Positions 1 to 9,017 of a DNA stretch of 50,302 nt are shown here, one piece after another; positions within the stretch are counted from its first letter, which is position 1, and each line of letters opens with the position of its first letter. Under the pieces are notes generated by a model. The model was given only the letters and a program-made list of their open reading frames with translations. It was not told the DNA's origin and ran no database searches. The stretch is from assembly GCA_902519405.1 (NCBI GenBank), contig CABYJX010000010.1, positions 1 to 50,302 of the forward strand, read 5' to 3'. The DNA is from an uncultured Gammaproteobacteria bacterium (GTDB lineage: Bacteria; Pseudomonadota; Gammaproteobacteria; Pseudomonadales; Halieaceae). The position numbers were made by a program, and so were the translations under genes.

Positions 1-93
1 CATAATTATGAGAGTATCTACCTAGTTGATATGACAAAAACTGGCAAAATTTCCGAAGGAAAATCAGTCGCAGATATCATGGAGAAGATTTAA
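1..93 (+). CDS. C-terminal end of an unidentified protein (partial)
   Basis: An open frame enters from the left edge and stops with TAA at 91-93, giving about 30 residues that end in VADIMEKI. No family can be recognised from so little. Its last 17 bases overlap the 3' end of the convergent gene at 77-517. It may be the true end of a plus-strand gene lying outside the window, but an open frame of this length could also arise by chance. Confidence 0.4.
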   Translation, partial: HNYESIYLVDMTKTGKISEGKSVADIMEKI

Positions 94-517
94 TCCTTTT
101 TGGGGGTGCACTAATAAGTGGCTCCTTTTTACACTGCATGCTTTTTAACTCTGTTACAGAGATCACTTTTCCTTTAAATTTATCTTCTCTTCGTCCATAA
201 AGCTTTAAAGAGAAACGAGATAAATACAGCTCTAAAGAGGACTCACGTTCGCTTGGCGATTTCGGTTCCAACCAAAATTGATAAAAAACCTGGGTACTGG
301 AAATTTTGGCCCCTTCTGCCGGTTGGGTCCACACAGATTGGTCATCAAGCACCGCAGATACAGATCCGTCAGTAAAGATATCAAGCTTTAAACTCACCGG
401 CGGCACAGAACCATCGTAAATAACCTCACAGTAGAAAGTATCCGCTATAGTAATACTTGAACCTATTGTGAACAGCAAAGTTCCAACGAATAGCGATCGA
501 AAGGAAATTCTGGGCAT
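77..517 (-). CDS. Small secreted hypothetical protein
   Basis: The 146-residue product begins with a basic n-region and a hydrophobic stretch (LFVGTLLFTIGSSITIADT) that looks like a Sec signal peptide with cleavage after about residue 25. The mature part is rich in beta-strand-forming sequence and has two cysteines (about residues 29 and 128) that could form a disulphide. No family is recognised. It diverges from the potassium channel gene across an 81-base gap and is not obviously flagellar. Its 3' end overlaps the convergent partial gene at the left edge. Confidence 0.6.
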   Translation of the reverse strand: MPRISFRSLFVGTLLFTIGSSITIADTFYCEVIYDGSVPPVSLKLDIFTDGSVSAVLDDQSVWTQPAEGAKISSTQVFYQFWLEPKSPSERESSLELYLSRFSLKLYGRREDKFKGKVISVTELKSMQCKKEPLISAPPKRIKSSP

Positions 518-518
518 T

Positions 519-547
519 TTTTACCTTCTATTTTGCTAACGTATAAT
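519..547 (+). promoter_or_regulatory. Possible sigma-70 promoter of the potassium channel gene
   Basis: A perfect TATAAT lies at 542-547. A poor -35 match (TTTTAC, 519-524) sits 17 bases upstream. An AGAAGGA ribosome-binding site follows at 581-587, before the ATG at 599. The call rests mainly on the -10 hexamer. Confidence 0.3.
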
Positions 548-598
548 TACACTATAAACAGTATAGATCCCCGATAGTGCAGAAGGAAAATAAGTTCC

Positions 599-1519
599 AT
601 GGCAACCTCCCCTCTACAAACTCGCATTTACAAAATTTTAGAGAAAGGCGGCGCGCATACAAGTAGAGCTAGTAGGATATGTGACATAACCCTTGGTAGT
701 TTAATTATCCTAAATTTGATAGCAATTTCTCTCGAGTCAGTTTCGAGTATAAATGCCGTTTATTCAAAAGAATTTTTTGTTTTTGAAATATTTTCTGTGT
801 TTGTCTTTAGCATTGAATACTGTCTCAGAATCTGGTGTGCACCTGTTCGCGATGATATGCCAAATGCTGGGCCTCTAAAAAAACGAATGGCCTATATTCT
901 TAGTGGACATGGTCTGATCGATCTGCTGGCAATATTGCCAAGCATTGCCGCACTGGTTATGACCAGTGTGGATCTGAGATGGTTGCGCGTAATGCGGATG
1001 TTGCGCCTGTTTAAGATTTCGCACTATTCCACAGCATTGGAAGATCTTTTTTCTGCTATCCGAGATGAGCGAGGTACCTTTGCCGCCGCCTTTTACCTAT
1101 TTACGATCGCATTTTTCATAGCCAGCACCCTAATCTATCTAATTGAGAATGAGGTTCAACCAGAAGTATTCAGCTCAATACCACACGCAATGTGGTGGTC
1201 AATTATAACTCTTACAACCGTAGGGTATGGAGATGTCTCCCCATTAACCATCCCCGGAAAGTTTGTGGGGGCAGCTACCGCAATGATGGGGGTGCTAACT
1301 GTTGCTTTGTTAACTGGTATAGTCGCTACTGCTTTTTCTAATCAAATGGCTAGACGGAAAGAAATATTTAAAGCCGAAGTCGCTCATGCACTAGAAGATG
1401 GGGAGGTATCTGCGACAGAAAAAGAGCATCTTGAAGATTTGCGAAAACGATACGAAATTAGTGAAGAGCATGCGAAGGCGATTTTAGAACTTGCTAGAGA
1501 ACATCGCAAATCTGAATAA
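599..1519 (+). CDS. Kv-type voltage-gated potassium channel
   Basis: A 306-residue six-helix ion channel of the bacterial Kv family in the inner membrane. Hydrophobic helices S1-S4 occupy about residues 28-145. S4 carries the spaced arginines of a voltage sensor (LRWLRVMRMLRLFK, about 126-139). The pore loop holds the potassium selectivity filter TTVGYGD at about 206-212, followed by S6. The cytoplasmic tail (about 250-306) is charged and helical; it resembles a small TerB-like segment rather than an RCK domain. An AGAAGGA site 11 bases upstream supports the ATG. It would set membrane potential; no direct flagellar role is implied by its position outside the flagellar operons. Confidence 0.9.
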   Translation: MATSPLQTRIYKILEKGGAHTSRASRICDITLGSLIILNLIAISLESVSSINAVYSKEFFVFEIFSVFVFSIEYCLRIWCAPVRDDMPNAGPLKKRMAYILSGHGLIDLLAILPSIAALVMTSVDLRWLRVMRMLRLFKISHYSTALEDLFSAIRDERGTFAAAFYLFTIAFFIASTLIYLIENEVQPEVFSSIPHAMWWSIITLTTVGYGDVSPLTIPGKFVGAATAMMGVLTVALLTGIVATAFSNQMARRKEIFKAEVAHALEDGEVSATEKEHLEDLRKRYEISEEHAKAILELAREHRKSE

Positions 1520-1536
1520 CTTAGGGAGGGAAACAC

Positions 1537-1866
1537 ATGTGTCGTTCTTCAAACCACTTAGCTAAGCAAGTACATTCAAAAATTGTAGTACTCTTAATGA
1601 GTGCAAGAAGACTTGCAATAATTCTCCTAGCAGTGTCTTTCACTACCTTGGCCTATGGTAATAAATACGCAGCTAAACCTGTAGTGATTATGGAAGGGAG
1701 TAACAATATGAGTCGAATATGCTTGTATGAGGGTAAGGCTTTTTCGCTTGGTGCAGTAATTTTAGTTGGAGGTGTTTATCTCGACTGCGTCCCCGAGAAA
1801 AATGTCGAAACAAGCGGAAGACTTAAGTGGGAAAAGATTCTTCTTGATCCCAAAGAGGAAGATTAA
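1537..1866 (+). CDS. DUF1496 (YnjH-like) small secreted protein
   Basis: A 109-residue protein whose C-terminal half matches my recollection of the DUF1496/YnjH family: a cysteine in RICLYEG, a GAVILVGG turn, a second cysteine in YLDCV and a final G-x-LKW. The family has no established function. The ATG at 1537 has an excellent AGGGAGG site. A second in-frame ATG at 1597 starts a cleaner signal peptide (MSARRLAIILLAVSF, cut after about AYG) but has a poor ribosome site, so the start is uncertain. It follows the potassium channel gene by 17 bases and overlaps the stop of convergent fliD by 4 bases. Confidence 0.65.
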   Translation: MCRSSNHLAKQVHSKIVVLLMSARRLAIILLAVSFTTLAYGNKYAAKPVVIMEGSNNMSRICLYEGKAFSLGAVILVGGVYLDCVPEKNVETSGRLKWEKILLDPKEED

Positions 1867-3302
1867 TTATTATTGTACGCATTTTCCATCGCCTTAAACT
1901 GACCGGTTAGGTAATCTCCTGTACTATTTAAGGTTTCAACCAGTGACTCCATTGCAGAGAACTGTTCGATGTAGCTGTCGTAGGCCTTCTGCAACCTGGT
2001 CTCTAGTTTTTCAAGCTGCTCTTTATATCTATCAATTGTTTTTGTAGTGCTATCGGTACTCGTTTTAATTGTCCCATTAGCTGAAGTCAGATCGTCTAGA
2101 ATTATAATTGCATCCGTTGCAAGTCCTTTATTAGCGGTATCGTATACAGTTTGATTATCGGTATTTGCACTTAGCATCTTAGCGACATCACTAAAATTAG
2201 AGGCAAGTGCAGCATCCAGTTTGGTATCGTCGACAGTAAGCTGCCCATATCGATCAGAGGACACTCCGATATCAATTAATCCTTTAATTGTCCCAGACTG
2301 TGTAGAGGATGTAGCTTTTATTGCATCAGCGACTTTCTGTTTCACTAGTCTAGTCGTACTACTGTCATTTGAAAGAGAACCACTGTATGAAAAATTCGTA
2401 GAGTCCTGGTTCAATAATTCATCTACCGTTGTCTCAAAATCATTGTAAGCCGTCACCAAGGCCTGGATGGAAGTCTTGGCAATACTTCTATCTTCGCTAA
2501 TAGAAAGCGAAACCGCTGATCCGGTAGTGGCTTTAAGTTTTACAGTGGTGCCTGGAATTAAGTCTGTAAATTCATTGCTAGAACGCTGAATACCAGTAAG
2601 ACCGTTCAGCGTCATCACCGCATTCTGCGCCGTCGGTAAAGCGTTTCCATTAGTTGAGAAACCCAGGTTCGGTGTCGATGAGATTGTGAACTCCCCCTCC
2701 GCTCCGGAAGGGCCTTGCACCATAATCTTTACACTTGTGCTCGCAGAATTTTCTTGAACTAAAAAAGCCTTGAGGCCGGTTGATGACTCATTAATCGCAG
2801 ATACGACCCCAGCCGGTGTATCAGATGTCACGGATATAGTGGAGTTAACCGGACTAGTAGCACCCACGGCTACACTTATATCAAATGCCGAGCCCGAATT
2901 TAATGCAGTCGAGCTAGATGCAGAAGCGTTCGAAATTAGCTGTTGGGAGCTGGCAAGTTGACTTACCGTCATCGAATAATTACCAGCAATCGCCGTCGAA
3001 TTAACAGTGGTTACATCGATCGATGTCGTACTTGATAGCGTTGCAGCCTTGGTCGAAAGTTCACCCAGATCATTTAGTGCCTCTAAGGCAGTTTTTACGC
3101 TTTTGACACTATTTGATAACACGCCATATCCAGAGATCGCGGTTTCTCGTTGCGTAATCTTGTCTGAGATCCGATCCATATTTGGCTTATTTTCGGCATC
3201 AGCTAACGACTGAGCTAAATCTTTAATATTGATCCCAGTGCCGACATCGAGTGCCTGCATGATCGAATTAGTTGTATCTGTAGCGCTACTCACTTCAGTC
3301 AT
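1863..3302 (-). CDS. fliD: Flagellar filament cap protein FliD (HAP2)
   Basis: FliD caps the growing filament and folds incoming flagellin. The 479-residue product has the FliD N-terminal pattern (GTGINIKDLAQSLADAENKP, about residues 21-40), a variable middle, and the C-terminal helical region ending in a long coiled coil (about 415-475) with YDSYIEQFSAMESLVETLNS, typical of FliD. Residues about 131-216 are nearly the same as a segment of the neighbouring FlgL. fliD normally lies between flaG and fliS; here it is the last gene of the flg operon, 13 bases after flgL. Late expression would usually need sigma-28, but I see no sigma-28 promoter in front of it. Confidence 0.93.
   Translation of the reverse strand: MTEVSSATDTTNSIMQALDVGTGINIKDLAQSLADAENKPNMDRISDKITQRETAISGYGVLSNSVKSVKTALEALNDLGELSTKAATLSSTTSIDVTTVNSTAIAGNYSMTVSQLASSQQLISNASASSSTALNSGSAFDISVAVGATSPVNSTISVTSDTPAGVVSAINESSTGLKAFLVQENSASTSVKIMVQGPSGAEGEFTISSTPNLGFSTNGNALPTAQNAVMTLNGLTGIQRSSNEFTDLIPGTTVKLKATTGSAVSLSISEDRSIAKTSIQALVTAYNDFETTVDELLNQDSTNFSYSGSLSNDSSTTRLVKQKVADAIKATSSTQSGTIKGLIDIGVSSDRYGQLTVDDTKLDAALASNFSDVAKMLSANTDNQTVYDTANKGLATDAIIILDDLTSANGTIKTSTDSTTKTIDRYKEQLEKLETRLQKAYDSYIEQFSAMESLVETLNSTGDYLTGQFKAMENAYNNN
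2655..2912 (-). repeat. Module shared by FliD and FlgL, copy in fliD
   Basis: Codes for FliD residues about 131-216. It begins TALNSGSAF and ends STPNLGFS. Aligned by hand without gaps to FlgL residues about 223-309, about 57 of 88 positions are identical. Shared blocks include SSTGLKA, DTP-GVV-AIN and FTI-STPN. The DNA has diverged more than the protein, so the copies are not recent. Confidence 0.85.
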
Positions 3303-3315
3303 TAGTATTTATCCG

Positions 3316-4521
3316 TTATCTGAGATAGTCAAAAAGACTCATTTGGGAAATCTTAGCGAAACTGCTTTGTAGTGCCTCTAAAGCAATGATTTCAGAAGAA
3401 AGCTCTGTAACGGCAAGTGCATAGTCCAAATCTTTCTCAGAGGAGATAAGTTTTTTAATTGCAAGGTCTCTCTCTTCGTTAACATCTTTTTTTTCGTTCA
3501 CGACCGACATGGAAACACCTATACCGACAAGCGCGTCGGTGGCGCGATTCTTAGAATCCGAGATACGACCAATACCCTTTTGAACGGTATCATTGTCGGA
3601 AAAACCCATATTCGGTGTCGAAGTAATTGTAAAAACCCCCTCTTTCCCACCAGGCCCCTCTATGTAAACCTTAACAATATCCGAACTGGGATCTTCTTTG
3701 GCAAGTTTCGCTTTAAGACCTGTCGACGACGCATTAATAGCTGTGACAACGCCCTCAGGAGTATCAGTTGTAACGTTTATGGTTGTATTAGTAGGGCTCG
3801 TCTTCCCAACCGATACAGTTAGGTTAAATGCTGAGCCAGAATTTAATGCCGTTGCAGAAGTCGCATAAGAACTAGAGACTGTTTCCTGCTTGGCCGTGCC
3901 CATTAAGGCATCAGCCATTCCATCTATGACATCAAAAAAATTATAATCCACGCCTTTGTCAGTAACTTTAGAAAACACCTCAGTACCCGGCCGATTGAGA
4001 CGCACGCTGCTATTTGGACCGGTAGAGACAACCGCAGAAGAAGAATCTCCATGATAGGAAACCTCCCCCGCTGCATTTTCTTGGTAAGGAGTCGTAGTTA
4101 CTTTGGTTCCCGCAAAAATATAATTTCCGCCCGAGTCTTGAGAATTTGCTAGTGAAAGTAATTCGTCTCTTAAACCCCTCATTTCTTGAACCACGATCGC
4201 TTTGTCACTAGGGGAATAAGTCCCAGAGGCAGCTGCAAGAGAAAGATCTCTAATTCTCCCCATTATATTGTCGACTGAGTTCAAAATAGCCTCTTCAATC
4301 GACAAACGACCATCCACTTTATCCAAATTCTTTTGATAGGTAGATATCTGACTAGCTGTGGATTCCAGCTGGTTAATTAGCGCTGCTCTCTGAGGTTCCT
4401 CACTTGGTGAAAGCAGTTTCTCCCCCGTACTAATTTTCGCCTGCAATTCGTTGATTCGACCACTTTGCTTTGCAAGCTGAGAGCTTGTGTTGAGAAACAT
4501 TTGTGAAGTAGAGACTTTCAT
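3316..4521 (-). CDS. flgL: Hook-filament junction protein FlgL (HAP3)
   Basis: FlgL joins hook to filament. The 401-residue product has the flagellin-like N-terminal D0/D1 helices (STSQMFLNTSSQLAKQSGRI, about residues 4-23; FAGTK near 136-140) and the C-terminal D0 helix ending in LFDYLR, a usual FlgL ending. It is somewhat longer than the common 300-400 residues because residues about 223-309 are a module also found in FliD. It follows flgK by 18 bases and precedes fliD by 13, in one minus-strand operon. Confidence 0.95.
   Translation of the reverse strand: MKVSTSQMFLNTSSQLAKQSGRINELQAKISTGEKLLSPSEEPQRAALINQLESTASQISTYQKNLDKVDGRLSIEEAILNSVDNIMGRIRDLSLAAASGTYSPSDKAIVVQEMRGLRDELLSLANSQDSGGNYIFAGTKVTTTPYQENAAGEVSYHGDSSSAVVSTGPNSSVRLNRPGTEVFSKVTDKGVDYNFFDVIDGMADALMGTAKQETVSSSYATSATALNSGSAFNLTVSVGKTSPTNTTINVTTDTPEGVVTAINASSTGLKAKLAKEDPSSDIVKVYIEGPGGKEGVFTITSTPNMGFSDNDTVQKGIGRISDSKNRATDALVGIGVSMSVVNEKKDVNEERDLAIKKLISSEKDLDYALAVTELSSEIIALEALQSSFAKISQMSLFDYLR
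3595..3855 (-). repeat. Module shared by FlgL and FliD, copy in flgL
   Basis: Codes for FlgL residues about 223-309, beginning TALNSGSAF and ending STPNMGFS. It sits in the surface-exposed middle of FlgL, between the two conserved coiled-coil ends. It aligns without gaps to the fliD copy at 2655-2912. Confidence 0.85.
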
Positions 4522-4539
4522 ATTTTTAAACTCTCATAA

Positions 4540-7512
4540 TTAACGAGTTGCTTGAATAATCGAGTCAAACAAACGCGTCGAAACTTGTATAATCTGAGCT
4601 GCTGCCTGAAATGATTGTTGATAACGCACCAAATCAGCAGCCTCTCTATCCAAAGTGACACCCGAAGCCGCGGACTCAGCTTCTACTGCTTGCGTGTAGA
4701 CCACATCCAAAGCCTGCTTAGAAATCTCGGCTACAAATCCTTTTGCCCCCATATCATTAACTATATCGGTGTATGCATCAGATGCATTTCGACTACCAAG
4801 GAATATAGGCTGAGTCTGCAGCAAAGCAATTCGTCGAATACCACCATTGTCACCGGGAGCATCTAAATTAGGTTCAACTAAGAAGCTATCGCCTGCCAAA
4901 GGTGCGTTATCAAAACGAATGTCAATTCCTTTGTAAATTATTGGTTTTAAAGGATCAAACGTCTGTTTCCTCACTACCGTATTTGTTTTTGTATCCGTAA
5001 TTGTGACCAATCCACCTGCTAGAAAATCGAGTTTTAAGGGATCCTCTGGCTGCGGATTTAGTACAGAATCAGCCGCTTTACTCGCTACCCGCGCCTCGAC
5101 TGTTACGTTCGACGCGGTGGTATCCGTAATCAAAACCGCTAAATCCTCAGGCACCACACCGTCTATATAGACACCACCCGATATACCTAATTTGGAAAGT
5201 TCAGAGACGTAACCCAAGGTCCCTGACAACTCGTTGACCTGAAACTTGATATTGCCTGCGGCACTGAGTTTGAGCTTTCCCGAATAGGTGGTGTCTGCGA
5301 TACCAAGTGTGTTGGGAGCAGCAGTACTAGCTATTGTAATATTTTTCCCCTCATTACCCGCTGTATTGGTTATTATCAGGTTGTCATCCACTCCAAGGTA
5401 AGCGTCAACACCGGTAGTCGCACTCAAGGCACCGATCCGATCAGCCAACTGACTTAAAGTCGTTGCGGTATTTGCATTGGTAATAGTGGTCCCATTAATT
5501 TTTAACCCCTGGCCAAAATTAGCCTGCTTTTTCGTTATATTTATCTCCGTGACTGCTGTAGCTGTAACACCAGTCGCATTCGATTGAGCATTAAGCCAGG
5601 TGGCCAGTGTGTTGGCAGAAGTAGTTGTTGAATTTGCTACATTTAGTGCGTTAAGAGATGTGCCGTTGAGCGATAATGCTCCATTTGCGATCCAAGCGAC
5701 ACTGGACCCTGTCGAGTTCGTGTAAGCATTTATGCGATCACTAGTAAATTCGTTTGGCGATGACGCTGGCAACATGGAAGATTTGGCTTGGTCAAATCCA
5801 AAAGTCACGTCTAAATCAAGAAATGCGTTTGATCCGGTCTTATTTAAATACGTCGAGCTATACGAGACTCCTTCATTAAAAAAACTATTCCCTGTGAGCC
5901 ATAAAGCCGGATTAGTAGGCTGTTTACCCAAGATATGGACTCCATCTTTTGTGATCAAATCAATTCGAGTCGTATTACCTACGGGAGTATCTAGAACAAT
6001 ACTTGAGCCAGTTGATCCTGCGGTCAAATAGCCCCAAGGTTTTATATTATCTGTGGATACAAGACTATTTAACACTTTTGATCCATTAGACAAGGAACCC
6101 AAATCAAATCCTGGCAACGCGATATCAGGTCTTTCGGGGTCATAGGTAATGGTGGCTTTGGAATCTCCATTATTTGCCGTATCAACTATTACCCGCAATC
6201 TATCAGCTGCCGCTATCTCATCGCCATTTGCTATTCCTACCCTGATGGTTTCCGCAGGCCTATTAAAAACCGATAAAGTAATTTTCTGTTTGTCTGACAA
6301 AGCTTTTGTAATATCAATTTCCAGCCCGTTAGTTTTAATTTTTCCTATCCCAGTTGCCGTCGCACTATCAAACCATTTATCGCCGACGCCATCTTGGACA
6401 AGAAATTTCTTATCTTGTGCGTACCAAGTAATATCTAATGAAGGCACGGTATTTTTAACATCGGTTACTATCGCGGTAGCCGGGCTCTCTGCCCGCATGT
6501 CACTACTAACTAACTCCACCACAGGCGAAGTGGTAAATAATTGGGCACCGCTCTGATTTTTCTTGTCCATACTTCCAGAATGAATCTTATTTATTTCCCT
6601 GGTAAATCCTTCTACAAAAAGATCGAAGTCTCCGACTGTCTCCATCAAGGCTGCATTCCTGAGGCTTATAAGGCCTCCCAACTCGCCTCCCTGAATCGCG
6701 GGAAGAGGGACTGAATCACCAGCAGGATCGATTGAAACTAGCGACTTTTTTGTTGCGTCTGCAAAGGTCTGTGCACCAATATCACGATATTCTATTCCGT
6801 TCACAATTGTGCCTGAAGCACCGGCACCGGCTAACTCTACATCAACCAAGCCAGCAGAGTTTTCGGTGACCTTAATTTTGACTAATCCGGATAGTTCATG
6901 GAGCAGTAGGTCACGTGAATCCATCAACGCCGGGTTTTGACTAAGCTTGCTTGGATTGCTAGCCATCTGTCCATTTAAAAATGCTAACTGGCCAGCCTTT
7001 TCATTTATTGAAGCAATTACTGTCTCCGTCTCTCCGTTTACATCGCGAACAACATCAGATAGAGATTGTGAGATAGATCTTATCCTAGAAACTAGACTTT
7101 CACTGGACGCCAGAAACGTTGTCCTTAGTCCACCCGACGCTGGATCAGTACTCAGCACCTCTGCGTCACTAAAGAATTTGTCTAGTGCTCCGGCTAGCCC
7201 TGACTGGGAATCTCCCATAATATCGACTATCCGCTGCGAATAGTTTATCAAGGGAGTTTGCGACGATAACTCACTATTGCTTTGCCTTAAATTACCCTCT
7301 AGAAATTGATCATAACTTCGAGTAATTCGCTTTAGTGACGCGCCAGTTCCAATGAAGGATTGACCCTGCTCGGTAGGTAAGTTTTGAGTCGATATCGCCT
7401 CCTGACGAGAGTATCCCTCAGTATTTAAATTAGCGATATTGTTACTGACAGTCGTCAACGCTTGTCGATAGACATTTGCCGCTGACGTGCCAACTGAAAG
7501 TATATCTGCCAT
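4540..7512 (-). CDS. flgK: Hook-associated protein FlgK (HAP1), very large
   Basis: FlgK forms the first hook-filament junction ring. The N-terminus (VSNNIANLNTEGYSRQE, about residues 22-38) and C-terminus (DREAADLVRYQQSFQAAAQI) are the conserved helices that pack into the axial tube. At 990 residues it is far longer than the usual 450-650; the extra length lies between about residues 330 and 900. Two tandem segments there (about 608-660 and 668-730, each with an LNGT or INGT turn and a helix ending near TGV) resemble flagellin hook IN motifs. It lies 8 bases after flgJ. The expansion probably enlarges surface-exposed domains, not the axial core. Confidence 0.95.
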   Translation of the reverse strand: MADILSVGTSAANVYRQALTTVSNNIANLNTEGYSRQEAISTQNLPTEQGQSFIGTGASLKRITRSYDQFLEGNLRQSNSELSSQTPLINYSQRIVDIMGDSQSGLAGALDKFFSDAEVLSTDPASGGLRTTFLASSESLVSRIRSISQSLSDVVRDVNGETETVIASINEKAGQLAFLNGQMASNPSKLSQNPALMDSRDLLLHELSGLVKIKVTENSAGLVDVELAGAGASGTIVNGIEYRDIGAQTFADATKKSLVSIDPAGDSVPLPAIQGGELGGLISLRNAALMETVGDFDLFVEGFTREINKIHSGSMDKKNQSGAQLFTTSPVVELVSSDMRAESPATAIVTDVKNTVPSLDITWYAQDKKFLVQDGVGDKWFDSATATGIGKIKTNGLEIDITKALSDKQKITLSVFNRPAETIRVGIANGDEIAAADRLRVIVDTANNGDSKATITYDPERPDIALPGFDLGSLSNGSKVLNSLVSTDNIKPWGYLTAGSTGSSIVLDTPVGNTTRIDLITKDGVHILGKQPTNPALWLTGNSFFNEGVSYSSTYLNKTGSNAFLDLDVTFGFDQAKSSMLPASSPNEFTSDRINAYTNSTGSSVAWIANGALSLNGTSLNALNVANSTTTSANTLATWLNAQSNATGVTATAVTEINITKKQANFGQGLKINGTTITNANTATTLSQLADRIGALSATTGVDAYLGVDDNLIITNTAGNEGKNITIASTAAPNTLGIADTTYSGKLKLSAAGNIKFQVNELSGTLGYVSELSKLGISGGVYIDGVVPEDLAVLITDTTASNVTVEARVASKAADSVLNPQPEDPLKLDFLAGGLVTITDTKTNTVVRKQTFDPLKPIIYKGIDIRFDNAPLAGDSFLVEPNLDAPGDNGGIRRIALLQTQPIFLGSRNASDAYTDIVNDMGAKGFVAEISKQALDVVYTQAVEAESAASGVTLDREAADLVRYQQSFQAAAQIIQVSTRLFDSIIQATR

Positions 7513-7520
7513 AGTACTAG

Positions 7521-7847
7521 CTAATCATCTGATCCATTACCGCGGATCGCCCCCACTGTATTGAGATGCTGCACAAGCCAGTCGGCCACACCCAAAGAAC
7601 CTCTTTGTGCCATAGCCTGAGACACTTGGGCGTCAAACATCTCTGTATAGTTATCCATCGCTGCGCTATCGAACAAGCCGCTTTTCAAAGGTTCAGATGC
7701 TTCTCGCATAGATTTGAGCATCATTTTGAAAAACATAGCTTCAAACTGCTTTCCAGCCTCGCGAGCCGCCTCTTCTGAACGACTATCTGCCCGCGCTCTA
7801 AGCTCGCTAAGCCCTTTAAAATCGTAATGATCTGAAGAAATTTCCAT
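7521..7847 (-). CDS. flgJ: Rod-binding protein, FlgJ N-terminal domain only
   Basis: This 108-residue protein is the rod-capping half of FlgJ: AGKQFEAMFFKMMLKSMREA (about residues 31-50), then the GLFDSAAMDNYTEMFDAQVSQAMA region. It stops where two-domain FlgJ proteins of many gammaproteobacteria continue into a peptidoglycan hydrolase, which is absent. No hydrolase gene is visible nearby. It is 2 bases after flgI and 8 before flgK. The family role is to scaffold rod polymerisation in the periplasm; wall cutting must be done by another enzyme. Confidence 0.9.
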   Translation of the reverse strand: MEISSDHYDFKGLSELRARADSRSEEAAREAGKQFEAMFFKMMLKSMREASEPLKSGLFDSAAMDNYTEMFDAQVSQAMAQRGSLGVADWLVQHLNTVGAIRGNGSDD

Positions 7848-7849
7848 AA

Positions 7850-9007
7850 TTAAATCACTATCAACTCGGCCTTGAGACTGCCAGAGCGTTTTAGTGCCTC
7901 CAAAATTGCAATAAGTGAGGAGGGTGTTCCGCCAACGGCATTAATAGCATCGACGATATCCTGAAGTTCTACACTCTCATCAAATACGAACATATCAGCC
8001 TCCTGTTCCTCTACTGCCACCTCCGCGTTCGCTACTACCTGGTCTCCGCCAGGTGCAAAGGGCGCCGCTTGCGCTACCTGGTTGAACGTATCTATCTTTA
8101 CGGAAATAGTGCCATGAGACACTGCAGCAGCACTTAATTTAACTGATCGATTAATTACAGCAGTTCCAGTGCGCGCGTTAACAATGACTCGAGCTGCTGG
8201 CTGTCCAGGCTCAATTTCTAGATCCTGCACGGCACTCATAAAAGCGACGCGGGCACTTTGCTGGTCAGGTGCCCGAATAGCTACAGACACTCCGTCCACA
8301 GCCACAGCGGTACCTGTACCAAATGCGCTGTTAACGGCTGCGGCTATTGCATTAGTGGTTGAAAAATCTGCATCTCGGACATTAAGCACCAGATGATCTG
8401 AGGAGGTAAATGGAGTTTCCACCGCTCTCTCTACAATAGCCCCGTTTGGAATTCTGCCAGCGGTAGCTACACCTATTTCAACACTTGTACCTGCGGCGTC
8501 CGCAGATATGCCAGTAACTGTTAAAGGGCCCTGCGCTAGACCGTAAATTTCGCCATCGATGCCTCTCATCTCAGTCATGATCAAGGTGCCACCTCGTAAA
8601 CTAGAAGCCTTACCCATTGTAGACACATTGACATCAAATCTTTGACCTGGCTTTGCAAAGGGAGGTAAATCAGCGGTAACCATCACGGCCGCTAGATTTT
8701 CGACCTTAATATCTTTATTTGCATTCTGCCCAGCAAGTGCTCTTAGCGATTCACCGAGGTCGTAGTCTGAAACTGGACCGTCGACACTTGCGCCAAGACG
8801 GGACAATAGTGACTTCATTGATTGGCCAGTCCAAGGTAAATCTTTGCCATCACCAGTTCCAGCGAGTCCTGCTACTATCCCATAGCCAATTAACTGATTA
8901 CTTCTAACACCTCCTATATCAACCAAGTCTTTTACTCGATCTGCCTGTATAGGTGGCGCAAAAAAGAGCGCAACTAAACAAATCTTGATTATTTTTTCTT
9001 TTAACAT
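7850..9007 (-). CDS. flgI: Flagellar P-ring protein FlgI
   Basis: FlgI builds the peptidoglycan-embedded bushing around the rod. The 385-residue product has a signal peptide (ICLVALFFAPPIQAD, cut near residue 22), the diagnostic RVKDLVDIGGVRSNQLIGYG start of the mature protein, and the conserved C-terminal end (LIAILEALKRSGSLKAELIVI). Length is normal. It lies between flgH and flgJ, with gaps of 10 and 2 bases. Its assembly chaperone FlgA is encoded divergently at 16084. Confidence 0.97.
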   Translation of the reverse strand: MLKEKIIKICLVALFFAPPIQADRVKDLVDIGGVRSNQLIGYGIVAGLAGTGDGKDLPWTGQSMKSLLSRLGASVDGPVSDYDLGESLRALAGQNANKDIKVENLAAVMVTADLPPFAKPGQRFDVNVSTMGKASSLRGGTLIMTEMRGIDGEIYGLAQGPLTVTGISADAAGTSVEIGVATAGRIPNGAIVERAVETPFTSSDHLVLNVRDADFSTTNAIAAAVNSAFGTGTAVAVDGVSVAIRAPDQQSARVAFMSAVQDLEIEPGQPAARVIVNARTGTAVINRSVKLSAAAVSHGTISVKIDTFNQVAQAAPFAPGGDQVVANAEVAVEEQEADMFVFDESVELQDIVDAINAVGGTPSSLIAILEALKRSGSLKAELIVI

Positions 9008-9017
9008 TTTCTGTCCC

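Noticed and set aside
559-577. Sigma-28-like -10 (CCCGATAG) before the potassium channel gene
   Set aside because: The sequence 11 bases upstream (ACTATAAA) does not resemble TAAAGTTT.
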